A stretch of 64,000 bases of DNA, from NCBI RefSeq assembly GCF_036013645.1, contig NZ_CP107869.1:8990001-9054000 (forward strand), written 5' to 3'. The notes beneath the pieces are model-generated. The model worked only from the letters and a program-made list of their open reading frames with translations. It searched no databases and was not told the DNA's origin. Shown here piece by piece: positions 43,498-51,197 of the stretch; the first letter of the stretch is position 1, and every line of letters starts with the position of its first letter. The translations under genes and the position numbers were made by a program. Source of the DNA: Streptomyces sp. NBC_00490. Its GTDB lineage: Bacteria; Actinomycetota; Actinomycetes; Streptomycetales; Streptomycetaceae.

Positions 43498-44073
43498 TCA
43501 ACGAGTGGAGGCGGCCCGGCTGCGGGAGCGGTAACCGGAGACCTTCGCCAGGTTGCCGCAGCGCTCCATCGAGCACCAGCGGCGGCGCCGGGCCTGGGAG
43601 TCGTCGAGGAACAGCAGGGAGCAGTCCGGGTTCCCGCACTCCTTGACCCGATCGATCAGGGACCCGCCCGCCAGCAGTACGGCGTCCCGGGCCACCGTCG
43701 CCAGGGCGGCCCGTGCCGGATGCCGGGCCGTCCAGCGTGTCTCGCCCAGCTGGGGTGCCAGATCGGGCTTGGCCGCCGCGTCGTTGACCAGGGCGACATC
43801 GGCCGCCTCCGGCTCCCGCCCGGCCATCGCGGCTCGTACGAGCCGGTTGACGGCCTCGCGCAGCACGCGCGCGTCGGCGAGATCCCGCGCGGTGACATGC
43901 GCCGGTTCCCCACCCACGGTCAGTTCCGCCTCCGTCAGCCAGCGGGCCAGCGCGGCGGGGTCCGGCAGCCGCTCCTTGGGCGTGGCGTGCCGCTTGCCGA
44001 GCGTGGCCACGAAGTCCAGACAGGGGCGGCCGCCGACGAACGGAAAGGCGAGCGCGGGGTCGGTGCTGGTCAT
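43498..44073 (-). CDS. CGNR zinc-finger / ABATE domain regulator
   Basis: A protein of 191 residues. The N-terminal ABATE domain begins FPFVGGRPCLDFVATLG, and the C-terminal zinc finger reads CGNPDCSLLFLDDSQARRRRWCSMERCGNLAKVSGYRSR, with two Cx4C pairs and the RCGN signature. These proteins are thought to be stress-responsive DNA-binding regulators. It is divergent from a quinone-oxidoreductase gene, and the 105-bp gap is dominated by a 51-bp inverted repeat, which is its most likely binding site. Confidence 0.9.
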   Translation of the reverse strand: MTSTDPALAFPFVGGRPCLDFVATLGKRHATPKERLPDPAALARWLTEAELTVGGEPAHVTARDLADARVLREAVNRLVRAAMAGREPEAADVALVNDAAAKPDLAPQLGETRWTARHPARAALATVARDAVLLAGGSLIDRVKECGNPDCSLLFLDDSQARRRRWCSMERCGNLAKVSGYRSRSRAASTR

Positions 44074-44104
44074 GAGGGTGAGCTTACCTGCCGCCCGTGT
44101 CTCT

Positions 44105-44155
44105 TGACACCGCTTGAACAGGTGTCGCAGAGTGACACCTGTTCAAGCGGTGTCA
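44105..44155. promoter_or_regulatory. 51-bp perfect inverted repeat, likely double operator
   Basis: Two exact 22-base arms (44105-44126 and 44134-44155) are separated by GCAGAGT. Each arm holds its own smaller dyad, GACACC-N9-GGTGTC, so the element can be read as two operators facing each other, or as a long hairpin if transcribed. It occupies the centre of the gap between the CGNR gene and the oxidoreductase gene, over both promoters. Confidence 0.75.
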
Positions 44156-44178
44156 GTCACGACGGGAGCGGGTGGGGT

Positions 44179-45171
44179 ATGCGCGCGGTGCGGATCGAGG
44201 AGTTCGGCGGACCCGAGGTGCTGGTGGAGGCCGAGCTGCCGGATCCGGTGGCGGGCCCGGGGGAGGTGCTCGTGCGGGTCGCCGCGGCCGGTGTGAACCG
44301 GGCGGACGCCCTGCTGCGGGCCGGCGTCTACCACCGGGCCGGGAAGCCCCCGCTGATCCCGGGCGCCGAGGCGGCCGGTGTCGTCGCCGCGGTGGGGGAG
44401 GGGGTGAGCGACTTCGCGGTCGGGCAACGGGTGGTCGCGCTGGACGGGGTGAAGTCGCCCGGGTTCTATGCCGAGTTGGCGGCGGTGCCCGTCACCCAGG
44501 TGGTCGCCCTGCCGGACGGGGTCGAGCTGACCGAGGCGGCGACGCTGCCCATCGCCTGGCTCTCCGCCTGGTACTGCGTACGGCATCTCGCCAAGGTCAC
44601 CAAGGAGGACACCGTGGTGGTGAAGGCCGCCGCGAGCGGGGTGGGCACCGCGGCCGTGCAGATCGCCGCCGAGACCGGGGCCCGCGTCATCGCGCTCGCC
44701 GGGTCGGCGCAGAAGGCGGCCTGGGCCGGGGAGTTCGGCGCCCACACCACCCTCGACACCTCCGCCTACCCCGACGAGGCCGAGGTCGAGGAGGTGCTGC
44801 GGCTCACCGACGGGCGGGGCGCCGACGTCGTCCTCGACATCGTCGGCGGCGCCGCCTTCGCACGGAGCCTGCGCCAGGTCGGACACGGCGGCCGGGTCGT
44901 GGCGCTCGCCAACGTCGCCCTGGCGCCCAGCACCATCGACACCCGCGACTTCTACCCGAAGAACGCGGCGATCCTCGGCTTCCAGCTCACCAACCGCCAG
45001 CGCCACGGCTGGGACGCCCGCGCCGACCTGCGTGAACTGGCCGAGCGGGTGGCCGCGGGAGCCTATCGCGTACCGGTGGAGACCGTGCTGCCGCTCGCGC
45101 GGGCGCGCGCCGCCCACGAGCAGCTGGAGCGGCGCGGGAACCGGGGCAAGATCGTGCTCTCCGTGGACTGA
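44179..45171 (+). CDS. zinc-binding dehydrogenase family, quinone oxidoreductase-like
   Basis: An NADPH-dependent enzyme of 330 residues of the MDR superfamily. It has the QOR pattern MRAVRIEEFGGPEVL, PGEVLVRVAAAGVNRADALLRAGVY, PLIPGAEAAGVVAAVGEGV, and the cofactor loop AAASGVGTAAVQIAAETGARVIALAGS. Zinc-ligand cysteines of true alcohol dehydrogenases are missing, so it is a quinone or enone reductase. The ATG at 44179 was chosen; the long frame upstream is a shadow. Its promoter lies in the large palindrome shared with the CGNR gene. Confidence 0.92.
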   Translation: MRAVRIEEFGGPEVLVEAELPDPVAGPGEVLVRVAAAGVNRADALLRAGVYHRAGKPPLIPGAEAAGVVAAVGEGVSDFAVGQRVVALDGVKSPGFYAELAAVPVTQVVALPDGVELTEAATLPIAWLSAWYCVRHLAKVTKEDTVVVKAAASGVGTAAVQIAAETGARVIALAGSAQKAAWAGEFGAHTTLDTSAYPDEAEVEEVLRLTDGRGADVVLDIVGGAAFARSLRQVGHGGRVVALANVALAPSTIDTRDFYPKNAAILGFQLTNRQRHGWDARADLRELAERVAAGAYRVPVETVLPLARARAAHEQLERRGNRGKIVLSVD

Positions 45172-45172
45172 G

Positions 45173-45667
45173 TCAGGAGTGGACCTTGTCGATGAAGGAG
45201 GACAGATTGCCCGTGGTGCGGGCGATCTGCTCCTCCAGCGTCAGACTCTCCTCGATCCGCAGGGTGCTCTGCGGGGCCTTCCTGCCGCGGACGTAGAGGG
45301 AACAGGCCATGTCCGTGCACATGTACAGACCGACGGAATTGCCCTCCCGCCCGGCCGCGCCCGCCTTGCGCGCCGTCATGAGCGAGACGCCGCCGCCCGG
45401 ATGGGTCGTCAGACACAGCGAACACATGCTGCGGTGCAGGAAGCCCCGGTGTCCGGAGGTCAGGCGCAGCGTCAGACCGACAAGGCGGCCGCCCCGCTCG
45501 GTGACGAGATAGCTGCGGTCGGGTGCCCCCGGATCTCGCCAGCCGAGGAAGTCGAGATCGTCCCAGGGCCGTTCGTCGAGATCGCGCGGCACGGCCACGC
45601 GTTTGGCCTCCCCCTTGGAACAGTTCACAAAAGAGTCGCGGATGTCGTGCTCGGTCAGTGATCTCAT
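45173..45667 (-). CDS. FBP/FusB-type zinc-finger protein
   Basis: A protein of 164 residues. The C-terminal treble-clef zinc finger has CSLCLTTHPGGGVSLMTARKAG and MCTDMACSLYVRGRK, the pattern of the EF-G-binding proteins FusB/FBP, which free elongation factor G from the ribosome and give fusidic-acid tolerance in staphylococci. In Actinobacteria such proteins are common and their role is not proved. AGGAGG lies eight bases before the ATG. The stop is one base from that of the oxidoreductase gene. Confidence 0.85.
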   Translation of the reverse strand: MRSLTEHDIRDSFVNCSKGEAKRVAVPRDLDERPWDDLDFLGWRDPGAPDRSYLVTERGGRLVGLTLRLTSGHRGFLHRSMCSLCLTTHPGGGVSLMTARKAGAAGREGNSVGLYMCTDMACSLYVRGRKAPQSTLRIEESLTLEEQIARTTGNLSSFIDKVHS

Positions 45668-45772
45668 CGGGGGAGCCTCCTGGGGGCGTCATGTTGTTGC
45701 CGAAACCTGAGGGTAAAAAAACTAGTGCCCCTAGGTTCAGCCAGGATAGACGGCCCCGGCGAGGAGGAGCCA

Positions 45773-46657
45773 GTGAATTTCGAGAACGTCCGCTCAGCAC
45801 GGGCGAGGGCGGCGCTGCGGCACGTGGCGCAGCGGTCGGCGGGGCCGCCCGTCGCCCCGGACCTCTGCGTCACGCTCAACTTCCACCCCGACCGGCTGAC
45901 CGGCGGCGTGGGCATCCTGGCGGCACTGGCGCGGGACGGCGCCTACCGGTCGCAGTTCGTGACCGGCACCAGCAATGGCGGCCTCACCGCGCACCCAGGC
46001 GGCGACCGGTGGCGCTGGGAGAGCCGGATCTTCGGCGGCGCCTACGACGAGGCCACCGCGGCCGACCGGCCCGTGTACGGCGCACTGGACTTCCGGCGCC
46101 AGGTGGTCGGCGCCGCCCCGCGCTTCGGCTCCTCGTACTTCCGGCTGACCGGTGCGGCTCTGTCCCGGGCCACCTTCTGCTACCCGGACAGCGCCGCCGA
46201 GCCGGCCCACTTCGGCGTCGCCGCCGGCATGTCGCTGGTCGCGCTGGCGGAGGCGGACGAGCAGGACGCCCTCAACGACTACATCGAGGCGCAGGTCCAC
46301 GGGGGCGTCTTCCTCGCCACGGACGTGACGGTGCTCGTACTGGACGCCTGCTACCGCGGCACCCCCGTCGAGGCGGCGGCGCGGCTGCTGCCCTGCCCCG
46401 TCGAGTGGCACCCCGGGTACCGGATCACCGTGGGGGAACTGCGTCGGCACGCGGACTACCGCGGTGAGGAGTACGCCGAACTGGGCGCCCGGATCGCCGA
46501 GGACGGGCGGATCGACCCGCGGATCATCGGGGACGCCGCCCGCACGGGCCGGTACGCACTCCAGGACCTGAAGATGGTCTGGCACACCCTCGCCCGCTTC
46601 GGAGCTCCGGAGGGCGCGGGCACGGCCTACGCGGGCGTCACCACCCCCAGCGCATAG
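45773..46657 (+). CDS. DUF3626 domain protein
   Basis: A protein of 294 residues that fits the DUF3626 family: APDLCVTLNFHPDR, GTSNGGLTAHPGGDRWRWESRIFGGAYD, RPVYGALDFRRQVVGAAPRFGSSYFRL, YIEAQVHGGVFLATDVTVLVLDACYRGT, VEWHPGYRITVGELRRHADYRGEEY. The ordered Asp/His residues and RFGSSYF suggest a toxin-like or nuclease-like enzyme, but no reaction is known. GTG start at 45773 behind GAGGAGGAG. Its end overlaps the opposite HTH fragment by 31 bp. Confidence 0.85.
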   Translation: MNFENVRSARARAALRHVAQRSAGPPVAPDLCVTLNFHPDRLTGGVGILAALARDGAYRSQFVTGTSNGGLTAHPGGDRWRWESRIFGGAYDEATAADRPVYGALDFRRQVVGAAPRFGSSYFRLTGAALSRATFCYPDSAAEPAHFGVAAGMSLVALAEADEQDALNDYIEAQVHGGVFLATDVTVLVLDACYRGTPVEAAARLLPCPVEWHPGYRITVGELRRHADYRGEEYAELGARIAEDGRIDPRIIGDAARTGRYALQDLKMVWHTLARFGAPEGAGTAYAGVTTPSA

Positions 46658-46809
46658 GCCCGGGCGACCAGTTCCGTACGGGTGCCCGCGCCCCACCGCG
46701 CGGACAGCCGCCGCAGGTGACAGGTGACGCCGTCCGAGGTGAGCCCGGTCTCGCGGGCGGCCCCGGCCGTGGTGGCGCCCCGCAGAGTGAGGTGCGCTTC
46801 GTGCGGCAC
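46627..46809 (-). CDS. LuxR-type HTH protein, small, possibly truncated
   Basis: A protein of 60 residues that is little more than a LuxR-type helix-turn-helix (ARETGLTSDGVTCHLRRLSARWGAGTRTELVARAYALGVV). The start (46809) lies inside the DNA of the reductase remnant on the other strand, and the residues before the HTH do not fit the family, so it is probably a relic or a truncated regulator. Small free-standing HTH proteins of this kind do exist in Streptomyces, so activity cannot be ruled out. Confidence 0.5.
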   Translation of the reverse strand: MPHEAHLTLRGATTAGAARETGLTSDGVTCHLRRLSARWGAGTRTELVARAYALGVVTPA

Positions 46810-47031
46810 CGCATCGCCGCCGAGGCCGAGGAGGTCCGGGGCCTGCTCGCCACGGGAACCCGGGTGTACTTCTGCGGGGACGGTTCACGGATGGCGCCGG
46901 GTGTCCGGGAGGCGTTCCGTACGCTGTACCGGAAGCACACGGCGGACGCCGACGAGACGGCCGCCGCGGAACGGCTCGACGGGCTGATCGCGGACGGGCG
47001 TTACGTCGAGGACGTGTGTGCGGCGGGCTGA
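46786..47031 (+). pseudogene. C-terminal relic of a P450/NADPH reductase fusion
   Basis: The last 80 or so codons of a diflavin reductase remain: RFVRHRIAAEAEEVRGLL, then TRVYFCGDGSRMAPGVREAFRTLYRKHTAD, and the end LDGLIADGRYVEDVCAAG. YxCGDGxxMAPxVR and RYxxDVxA are the NADPH-binding end of P450 BM3-type or sulfite-reductase-type flavoproteins. The rest of the gene, about 1000 residues in a CYP102, is gone. The relic is bordered by the HTH fragment on one side and by a phosphotransferase gene on the other. Confidence 0.7.
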
Positions 47032-47065
47032 CCGAAGTGTGGCGAAGGGGAGAGGCGGGCGCACG

Positions 47066-48028
47066 GTGGTGGACTCCTGGGCACGGGCGCGGCGCATCCT
47101 GGAGGAGGCGGGCCTGCCGCCCGGACACCTCGTCGACCTGCGCCCGCTGACCGGCGGCACCTACAACACGGTCGAGGAGCTCGTCCTCGCCGACGGCAGC
47201 CGGTATGTGCTGAAGGTGCCGCCCGCCGAGACCGTCCCCGGACTGAGTCACGAACGCCGACTCCTCGTGGCGGAGGCCGAGTTCTACCGCGGGGCCGCCG
47301 AGGTGGACGTGCCGGCACCCCGGGTCGTGATCCTCGGACAGGAGGATCTGCTGATGACGGCCGTCCCCGGCGATCCCTGGGACGGCCGGCTCACCGGCGC
47401 CGAACAGGCGCTCCTGCGTACGGAGTTGGGCCGTCAGGTGGCCCGCCTCCACCGTGTGACCGGCCCCGCCTTCGGCTACCCGTCGGGCGCCCTCGGCCCG
47501 CTCGCCCCCGACTGGCGGAGCGCGTTCACGGGGATGCTCGACGCGGTCCTCGACGACGCCCGCCGCTACGGTGCCGAACTGCCCCGCCCCGCCGACGAGG
47601 TGGCGGACGCGCTCCGTCCCGCGTACGGCGCGCTCGACGAGGTGACCGTCCCGGGCCTCGTCCACTTCGACCTGTGGACCGGCAACATCCTGGTGGAGCG
47701 CACGGCGGAGGGTGCCCGGATCGGCGGGCTCATCGACGGCGAGCGCATGTTCTGGGGCGACCCCCTCGCCGACTTCGTCTCCCTCGCGCTGCTGGGCGAC
47801 ATCAGGACCGACGAGGCCTTTCTGGCCGGCTACCGGGAGGAGGGCGGCCGCGTCGAGTTCGACGTGGCGGCCCGCCTCCGGTACGCCCTCTACCGCGCCT
47901 ATCTCCACCTGATCATGCTCGCCGAGACGGTCCCGAGGGAGATGGGCGAGGGCGATCGGCGGTGGCGACAGGAAGCGGTTGCACCGGAACTGCTCGCCGC
48001 GTTGACCGAGATCGCGGAGCTCTCATAG
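47066..48028 (+). CDS. aminoglycoside phosphotransferase-fold kinase
   Basis: A kinase-like protein of 320 residues with the APH fold. It has an N-lobe with LTGGTYNTVEELVLADGSRYVLKVPP, the catalytic loop GLVHFDLWTGNILVE (HxDxxxxN) near residue 205, and the metal-binding segment GLIDGERMFWGDPLADFVSLALLG. Substrates in this family range from antibiotics to sugars and choline. The start is one of two adjacent GTG codons at 47066/47069 behind GGGGAGAGG. It precedes the ROK gene by 83 bp, so a small-molecule or sugar role under that regulator is possible. Confidence 0.82.
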   Translation: MVDSWARARRILEEAGLPPGHLVDLRPLTGGTYNTVEELVLADGSRYVLKVPPAETVPGLSHERRLLVAEAEFYRGAAEVDVPAPRVVILGQEDLLMTAVPGDPWDGRLTGAEQALLRTELGRQVARLHRVTGPAFGYPSGALGPLAPDWRSAFTGMLDAVLDDARRYGAELPRPADEVADALRPAYGALDEVTVPGLVHFDLWTGNILVERTAEGARIGGLIDGERMFWGDPLADFVSLALLGDIRTDEAFLAGYREEGGRVEFDVAARLRYALYRAYLHLIMLAETVPREMGEGDRRWRQEAVAPELLAALTEIAELS

Positions 48029-48041
48029 TTCACATCGTGAA
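48029..48041. promoter_or_regulatory. possible operator upstream of ROK gene
   Basis: TTCAC and GTGAA are perfect arms with a 3-base spacer, directly after the stop of the phosphotransferase gene and 70 bp before the ROK start. AT-rich flanks (AATTAA follows) set it apart from its surroundings and fit a promoter region. Autoregulation by the ROK protein is the simplest reading. Confidence 0.5.
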
Positions 48042-48111
48042 TTAAGGGGTCGTGGAAAGTGCTCCCGCAGCGGTATGTTGCAGGTCGGACAGGGTTCGAA
48101 GGGGGCCATAC

Positions 48112-49401
48112 ATGGCAGGGCGGAACGGGCGCACGGTACGCGATCTGAGGCGGGCCAACCGCACGGCCGTGCTGCAAAGGCTCTACTTCGACGGGCCTCT
48201 CAGCCGCTTCGAGCTCGGCCCGGCCACGGGTCTGAGCTCCGGCTCGGTGAGCAACGTCGTCGCCGATCTGGTCGCCGATGGCCTGCTGGAGGAGGCCGGC
48301 AGCGTCGACTCCGACGGTGGCCGCCCCCGCACCCTGCTGCGGGTGGCACCCGGCAGCGGCCACATGATCGGTGTCGACGTCGGCGAGACCCGGGTGCGGA
48401 TCGAGCTGTTCGACCTGACCCTCACCGAACTCGCCCGCGCCGAACGCCCGTTGACGCGCCAGGGCTACGACGTCGAGGTCATCGTCGGCCACATCCGCGA
48501 CGGCGTCGCCGAGGTGCTCGACACCGCCGGCATCGCCCCCGACCACCTTCTCGGCGTCGGCATCGGCGTCCCCGGCATCGTCGAGCACACCCCGGACCGG
48601 GGCGCCGTCGTCCACGGGCAGACGATCGGCTGGGACGCCGTCCCGCTGGAGGAACTGCTCCGCTCCACCTCCCGGCTGCCCGACACCGTCCGGTACTTCA
48701 TCGACAACGGCGCCAAGACGCTGGGCCAGGCCGAGATGTGGTTCGGCGGCGGACGCGGCGCGCACAACGCGGTCGTCGTCCTCTTCGGCTCCGGCGTCGG
48801 CGCGTGTCTCGTCACCCCCGAGGTGGACAACGGGCGGGCGGTCGAATGGGGTCATCTGACGGTACGGGTCAGGGGACGCCGCTGCCGGTGCGGTGCGCTG
48901 GGCTGCCTGGAGGCGTACGCGGGCGCCGAGTCGCTGCTCGACCGCTGGCGCGAGGAGGGCGGACAGCCGCCCGAGGGCGCCGACGAGGAGACCGCGCTGA
49001 CCGCGATGCTGGCCGCCGCGTACCCGGCCGAGGGCGGTGCGCCCGACCCGGTGGCACTGGCCGTGCTGGAGGAGACCGCCGAGTACCTGGGCGCCGGCCT
49101 CTCCGACCTCATCAACCTCTTCCAGCCCGAGCGCATCCTCATCGGCGGCTGGGCCGGCCTCCAGCTGGGCACCCGCTTCCTGCCCGCCGTACGCCGCCAC
49201 GCCTCCTCCTACGCCCTGCGCCACCCGGCCGAGAAGGTCACCATCGACCTCGGCCGGCTCGGCCCCGACGCGGTCACCGTCGGCGCCGCGATCCTGCCGC
49301 TGGCCGACTTCTTCGCCCGCGGCGGCCGCCGCCCCGAGCCCGCGCCCGAAGGACCGCACCCGGCCTGGCGCACCGCGCTGGAGGAACGGGCTCCGCACTG
49401 A
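48112..49401 (+). CDS. ROK-family transcriptional regulator
   Basis: A regulator of 429 residues. The N-terminal winged HTH (RTVRDLRRANRTAVLQRLYFDGPLSRFELGPATGLSSGSVSNVVADLVADGLLEEAG) is joined to a ROK sugar-kinase-like domain with MIGVDVGETRVRIELFD, GVGIGVPGIVEH and the zinc site CRCGALGCLEAYAG. Such proteins (NagC/XylR-type) sense sugars or sugar phosphates. The start at ATG 48112 is followed by the typical GRNGRTVRDLRR. No sugar transporter is next to it, so its targets may lie elsewhere. Confidence 0.92.
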   Translation: MAGRNGRTVRDLRRANRTAVLQRLYFDGPLSRFELGPATGLSSGSVSNVVADLVADGLLEEAGSVDSDGGRPRTLLRVAPGSGHMIGVDVGETRVRIELFDLTLTELARAERPLTRQGYDVEVIVGHIRDGVAEVLDTAGIAPDHLLGVGIGVPGIVEHTPDRGAVVHGQTIGWDAVPLEELLRSTSRLPDTVRYFIDNGAKTLGQAEMWFGGGRGAHNAVVVLFGSGVGACLVTPEVDNGRAVEWGHLTVRVRGRRCRCGALGCLEAYAGAESLLDRWREEGGQPPEGADEETALTAMLAAAYPAEGGAPDPVALAVLEETAEYLGAGLSDLINLFQPERILIGGWAGLQLGTRFLPAVRRHASSYALRHPAEKVTIDLGRLGPDAVTVGAAILPLADFFARGGRRPEPAPEGPHPAWRTALEERAPH

Positions 49402-49463
49402 GGTTTCGCCGGTGGGGGCGGAGGTACCCGCGAGTCGCCCGGACCACGCGAAGGGAGGACGCC

Positions 49464-49697
49464 ATGGCCGACTACGACGGCAAGCGCCCCGGAGACGAGC
49501 CCGTACCGCGGGACATGCCGGACCAGCAGGCGGGCGAGGGCGAGGACCCCTGGGACGCGGATCCCGAGGCGGCCGACAGGCAGGAACCCGACGCCGAGGT
49601 CCCCGAAACCGACGAGGCGGGCACCGGCCGCCAGGGCGCACCGCGCCAGGCGGGCACCCACTCCGAGCAACCGGTACCGGAGGAGCCCACCGGCTGA
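49464..49697 (+). CDS. small acidic disordered protein
   Basis: A protein of 77 residues with very high Asp/Glu/Pro/Gly content (DYDGKRPGDEPVPRDMPDQQAGEGEDPWDADPEAADRQEPDAEVPETDEAG) and no hydrophobic core, so it is probably unfolded. GGGAGG lies before the ATG, and the codon bias is like that of the neighbours. A strong hairpin terminator follows 32 bp after its stop. Function unknown. Confidence 0.65.
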   Translation: MADYDGKRPGDEPVPRDMPDQQAGEGEDPWDADPEAADRQEPDAEVPETDEAGTGRQGAPRQAGTHSEQPVPEEPTG

Positions 49698-49728
49698 CCC
49701 CGGCCGCGCGCCTCGACCGCCCGCACAT

Positions 49729-49760
49729 ACGCCTGTGCCGTCCCAGGACGGCACAGGCGT
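49729..49760. terminator. perfect hairpin, bidirectional terminator
   Basis: A 15-bp perfect stem (49729-49743 with 49746-49760) around a 2-base loop, formed by ACGCCTGTGCCGTCC and its complement. It sits between two convergent genes, ending at 49697 and 49770, and can serve both. Confidence 0.85.
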
Positions 49761-49769
49761 CGGTCTGTC

Positions 49770-50786
49770 TCAGCCCACCTTCCGCCCCCGCAGCGGTTCC
49801 GTGCTCGCTCCCGCGCCCTGCTGGAGGCCCTTGAAGAACTCCTCCAGCACCTCGTTCGCCGTGTGCTCGGGGTTCCAGCGCAGTTCCGTACGGGCGCGGG
49901 TGCAGTCCATCAGCGGGAGGCGCAGGACCGCGTCGAAGAGATGCGGCGAGGCCGGGAGGAGATGGAGGCCCCAGGCGGCGGCGAGTGCCGAGCGGGCCGC
50001 GGTGCGGGGCAGCCGGAACCGCCGGTCGACGCCGAGCATCTCGCCGAGCAGTTCCGCGTCGACCGGTGGCTCGGCCGCCAGGTTGAAGGCGCCGCGCAGA
50101 TCGCAGTGGACCGCGAGGCGGTACGCCTTGGCCGCGTCGTCCGTGTGCAGGGCCTGGACCCGCAGCCCTGGGATGTCGGGCAGGAACGGCAGGAGCTCCG
50201 GACGGGCCAGCGGGCCCGGCAGGAAGCGGCCGCCGAAGATCCGGCGCTGCTCGCTCGCCGACTCCCGCTTGAACAGGAACGCCGGCCGCATCCGCACCAC
50301 CCGCACCTCGGCGTGATCACGCTCGAAGGTGTCCAGGGCCCGCTCCAGATACGCCTTCTCCCGGCAGTACGCGGCATCCGGCCAGCCGTGCGTGGGCCAC
50401 GACTCGTCCACCGCCTCGTCCTTCGGTCCCGGCGAGTACGCGCCGACCGACGACGCGTGCACCAGCGCGGGCACCCCGGCGGCGGCCACCGCCTCGAAGA
50501 CCCGGATGGAGCCCAGCACGTTCGTCCGCCAGGTCGTCGCCGGATCGTGCGTCGGCTGGAACGCCCAGGCCAGGTGCACCACCGCGTCCGCGCCCGCGAA
50601 CTCCTTCTCCAGATCTGCCTGCTGCGACGACAGGTCCACCGCCGACCAGTCCGTCTTCGGCAGCGACCAGTCGGGGATCCGGCGCGCCAGCCCCAGCACG
50701 GAGTCGACCTCCGGATCCTCCGACAGCAGACGCACCACGCTCGTGCCGACGTTTCCGGTGGCGCCCGTGACAACGATCCTGCTCAC
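49770..50786 (-). CDS. NAD-dependent epimerase/dehydratase family protein
   Basis: An extended short-chain dehydrogenase of 338 residues with the cofactor motif VVTGATGNVG at the start, HLAWAFQPTHDP, the catalytic region ASSVGAYSPG and AYCREKAYLE (YxxxK). The C-terminal part is of the nucleoside-diphosphate-sugar epimerase type. The substrate is open. A long hydrophobic-aromatic stretch near residue 275 (AAWGLHLLPASPHLFDAVLRLPLMD) is shared by many actinobacterial relatives. It is divergent from the XRE gene. Confidence 0.87.
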   Translation of the reverse strand: MSRIVVTGATGNVGTSVVRLLSEDPEVDSVLGLARRIPDWSLPKTDWSAVDLSSQQADLEKEFAGADAVVHLAWAFQPTHDPATTWRTNVLGSIRVFEAVAAAGVPALVHASSVGAYSPGPKDEAVDESWPTHGWPDAAYCREKAYLERALDTFERDHAEVRVVRMRPAFLFKRESASEQRRIFGGRFLPGPLARPELLPFLPDIPGLRVQALHTDDAAKAYRLAVHCDLRGAFNLAAEPPVDAELLGEMLGVDRRFRLPRTAARSALAAAWGLHLLPASPHLFDAVLRLPLMDCTRARTELRWNPEHTANEVLEEFFKGLQQGAGASTEPLRGRKVG

Positions 50787-50915
50787 GTCCGGCTCCTCTC
50801 GGGCTTGCTCTGCGACGGGGCGGACCGAGTACCCGGACGCAGAGGATGCAACGCCGTCTTGCGCCCTCGGTATGGTTCATACGGTTGACGCATGAGGCCG
50901 GGTAGGGTCGGTGGG

Positions 50916-51197
50916 GTGGGACTGTCCTTGGGAGAACGTGTGAGGTCTTCGGTCGCCGCGCTGATGCACGCGACGGGTGAGTCGCAGGCGGAGGTCGCCG
51001 TCGCGCTCGGGGTGAGCCAGGCGCAGGTGAGCCGCCGTCAGTCGGGCAGCGCCGCCTGGAGCCTGGCCGACTGCGACGCGCTCGCCGCGCACTTCGGCAT
51101 CGATGTGCTCGATCTGCTCGCCGGGCCGACCCGGGCCTGCGAGACGCTGCCCGTGCGGCGGCGCCGGACCGCGGGACCGACGGCGGTGACCCGATGA
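50916..51197 (+). CDS. Cro/C1-type HTH protein, first gene of Tap-like operon
   Basis: A protein of 93 residues, mostly one helix-turn-helix domain: LSLGERVRSSVAALMHATGESQAEVAVALGVSQAQVSRRQSGSAAWSLADCDALAAHFGIDVLDLLAG. A basic tail follows (VRRRRTAGPTAVTR). The GTG at 50916 is preferred because homologues I recall begin just before LSLGERV; an ATG at 50892 is possible. TAGGGT at 50903-50908 would make GTG 50916 nearly leaderless. Its stop overlaps the start of the next gene by ATGA. It may regulate the operon or help the large protein to bind DNA. Confidence 0.75.
   Translation: MGLSLGERVRSSVAALMHATGESQAEVAVALGVSQAQVSRRQSGSAAWSLADCDALAAHFGIDVLDLLAGPTRACETLPVRRRRTAGPTAVTR

Noticed and set aside
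45715..45735. AT-rich AAAAAAACTAGTGCCCCTAG stretch between the FBP and DUF3626 genes
   Set aside because: The dyad is imperfect and needs a bulge; I treat it only as promoter DNA of the two divergent genes.
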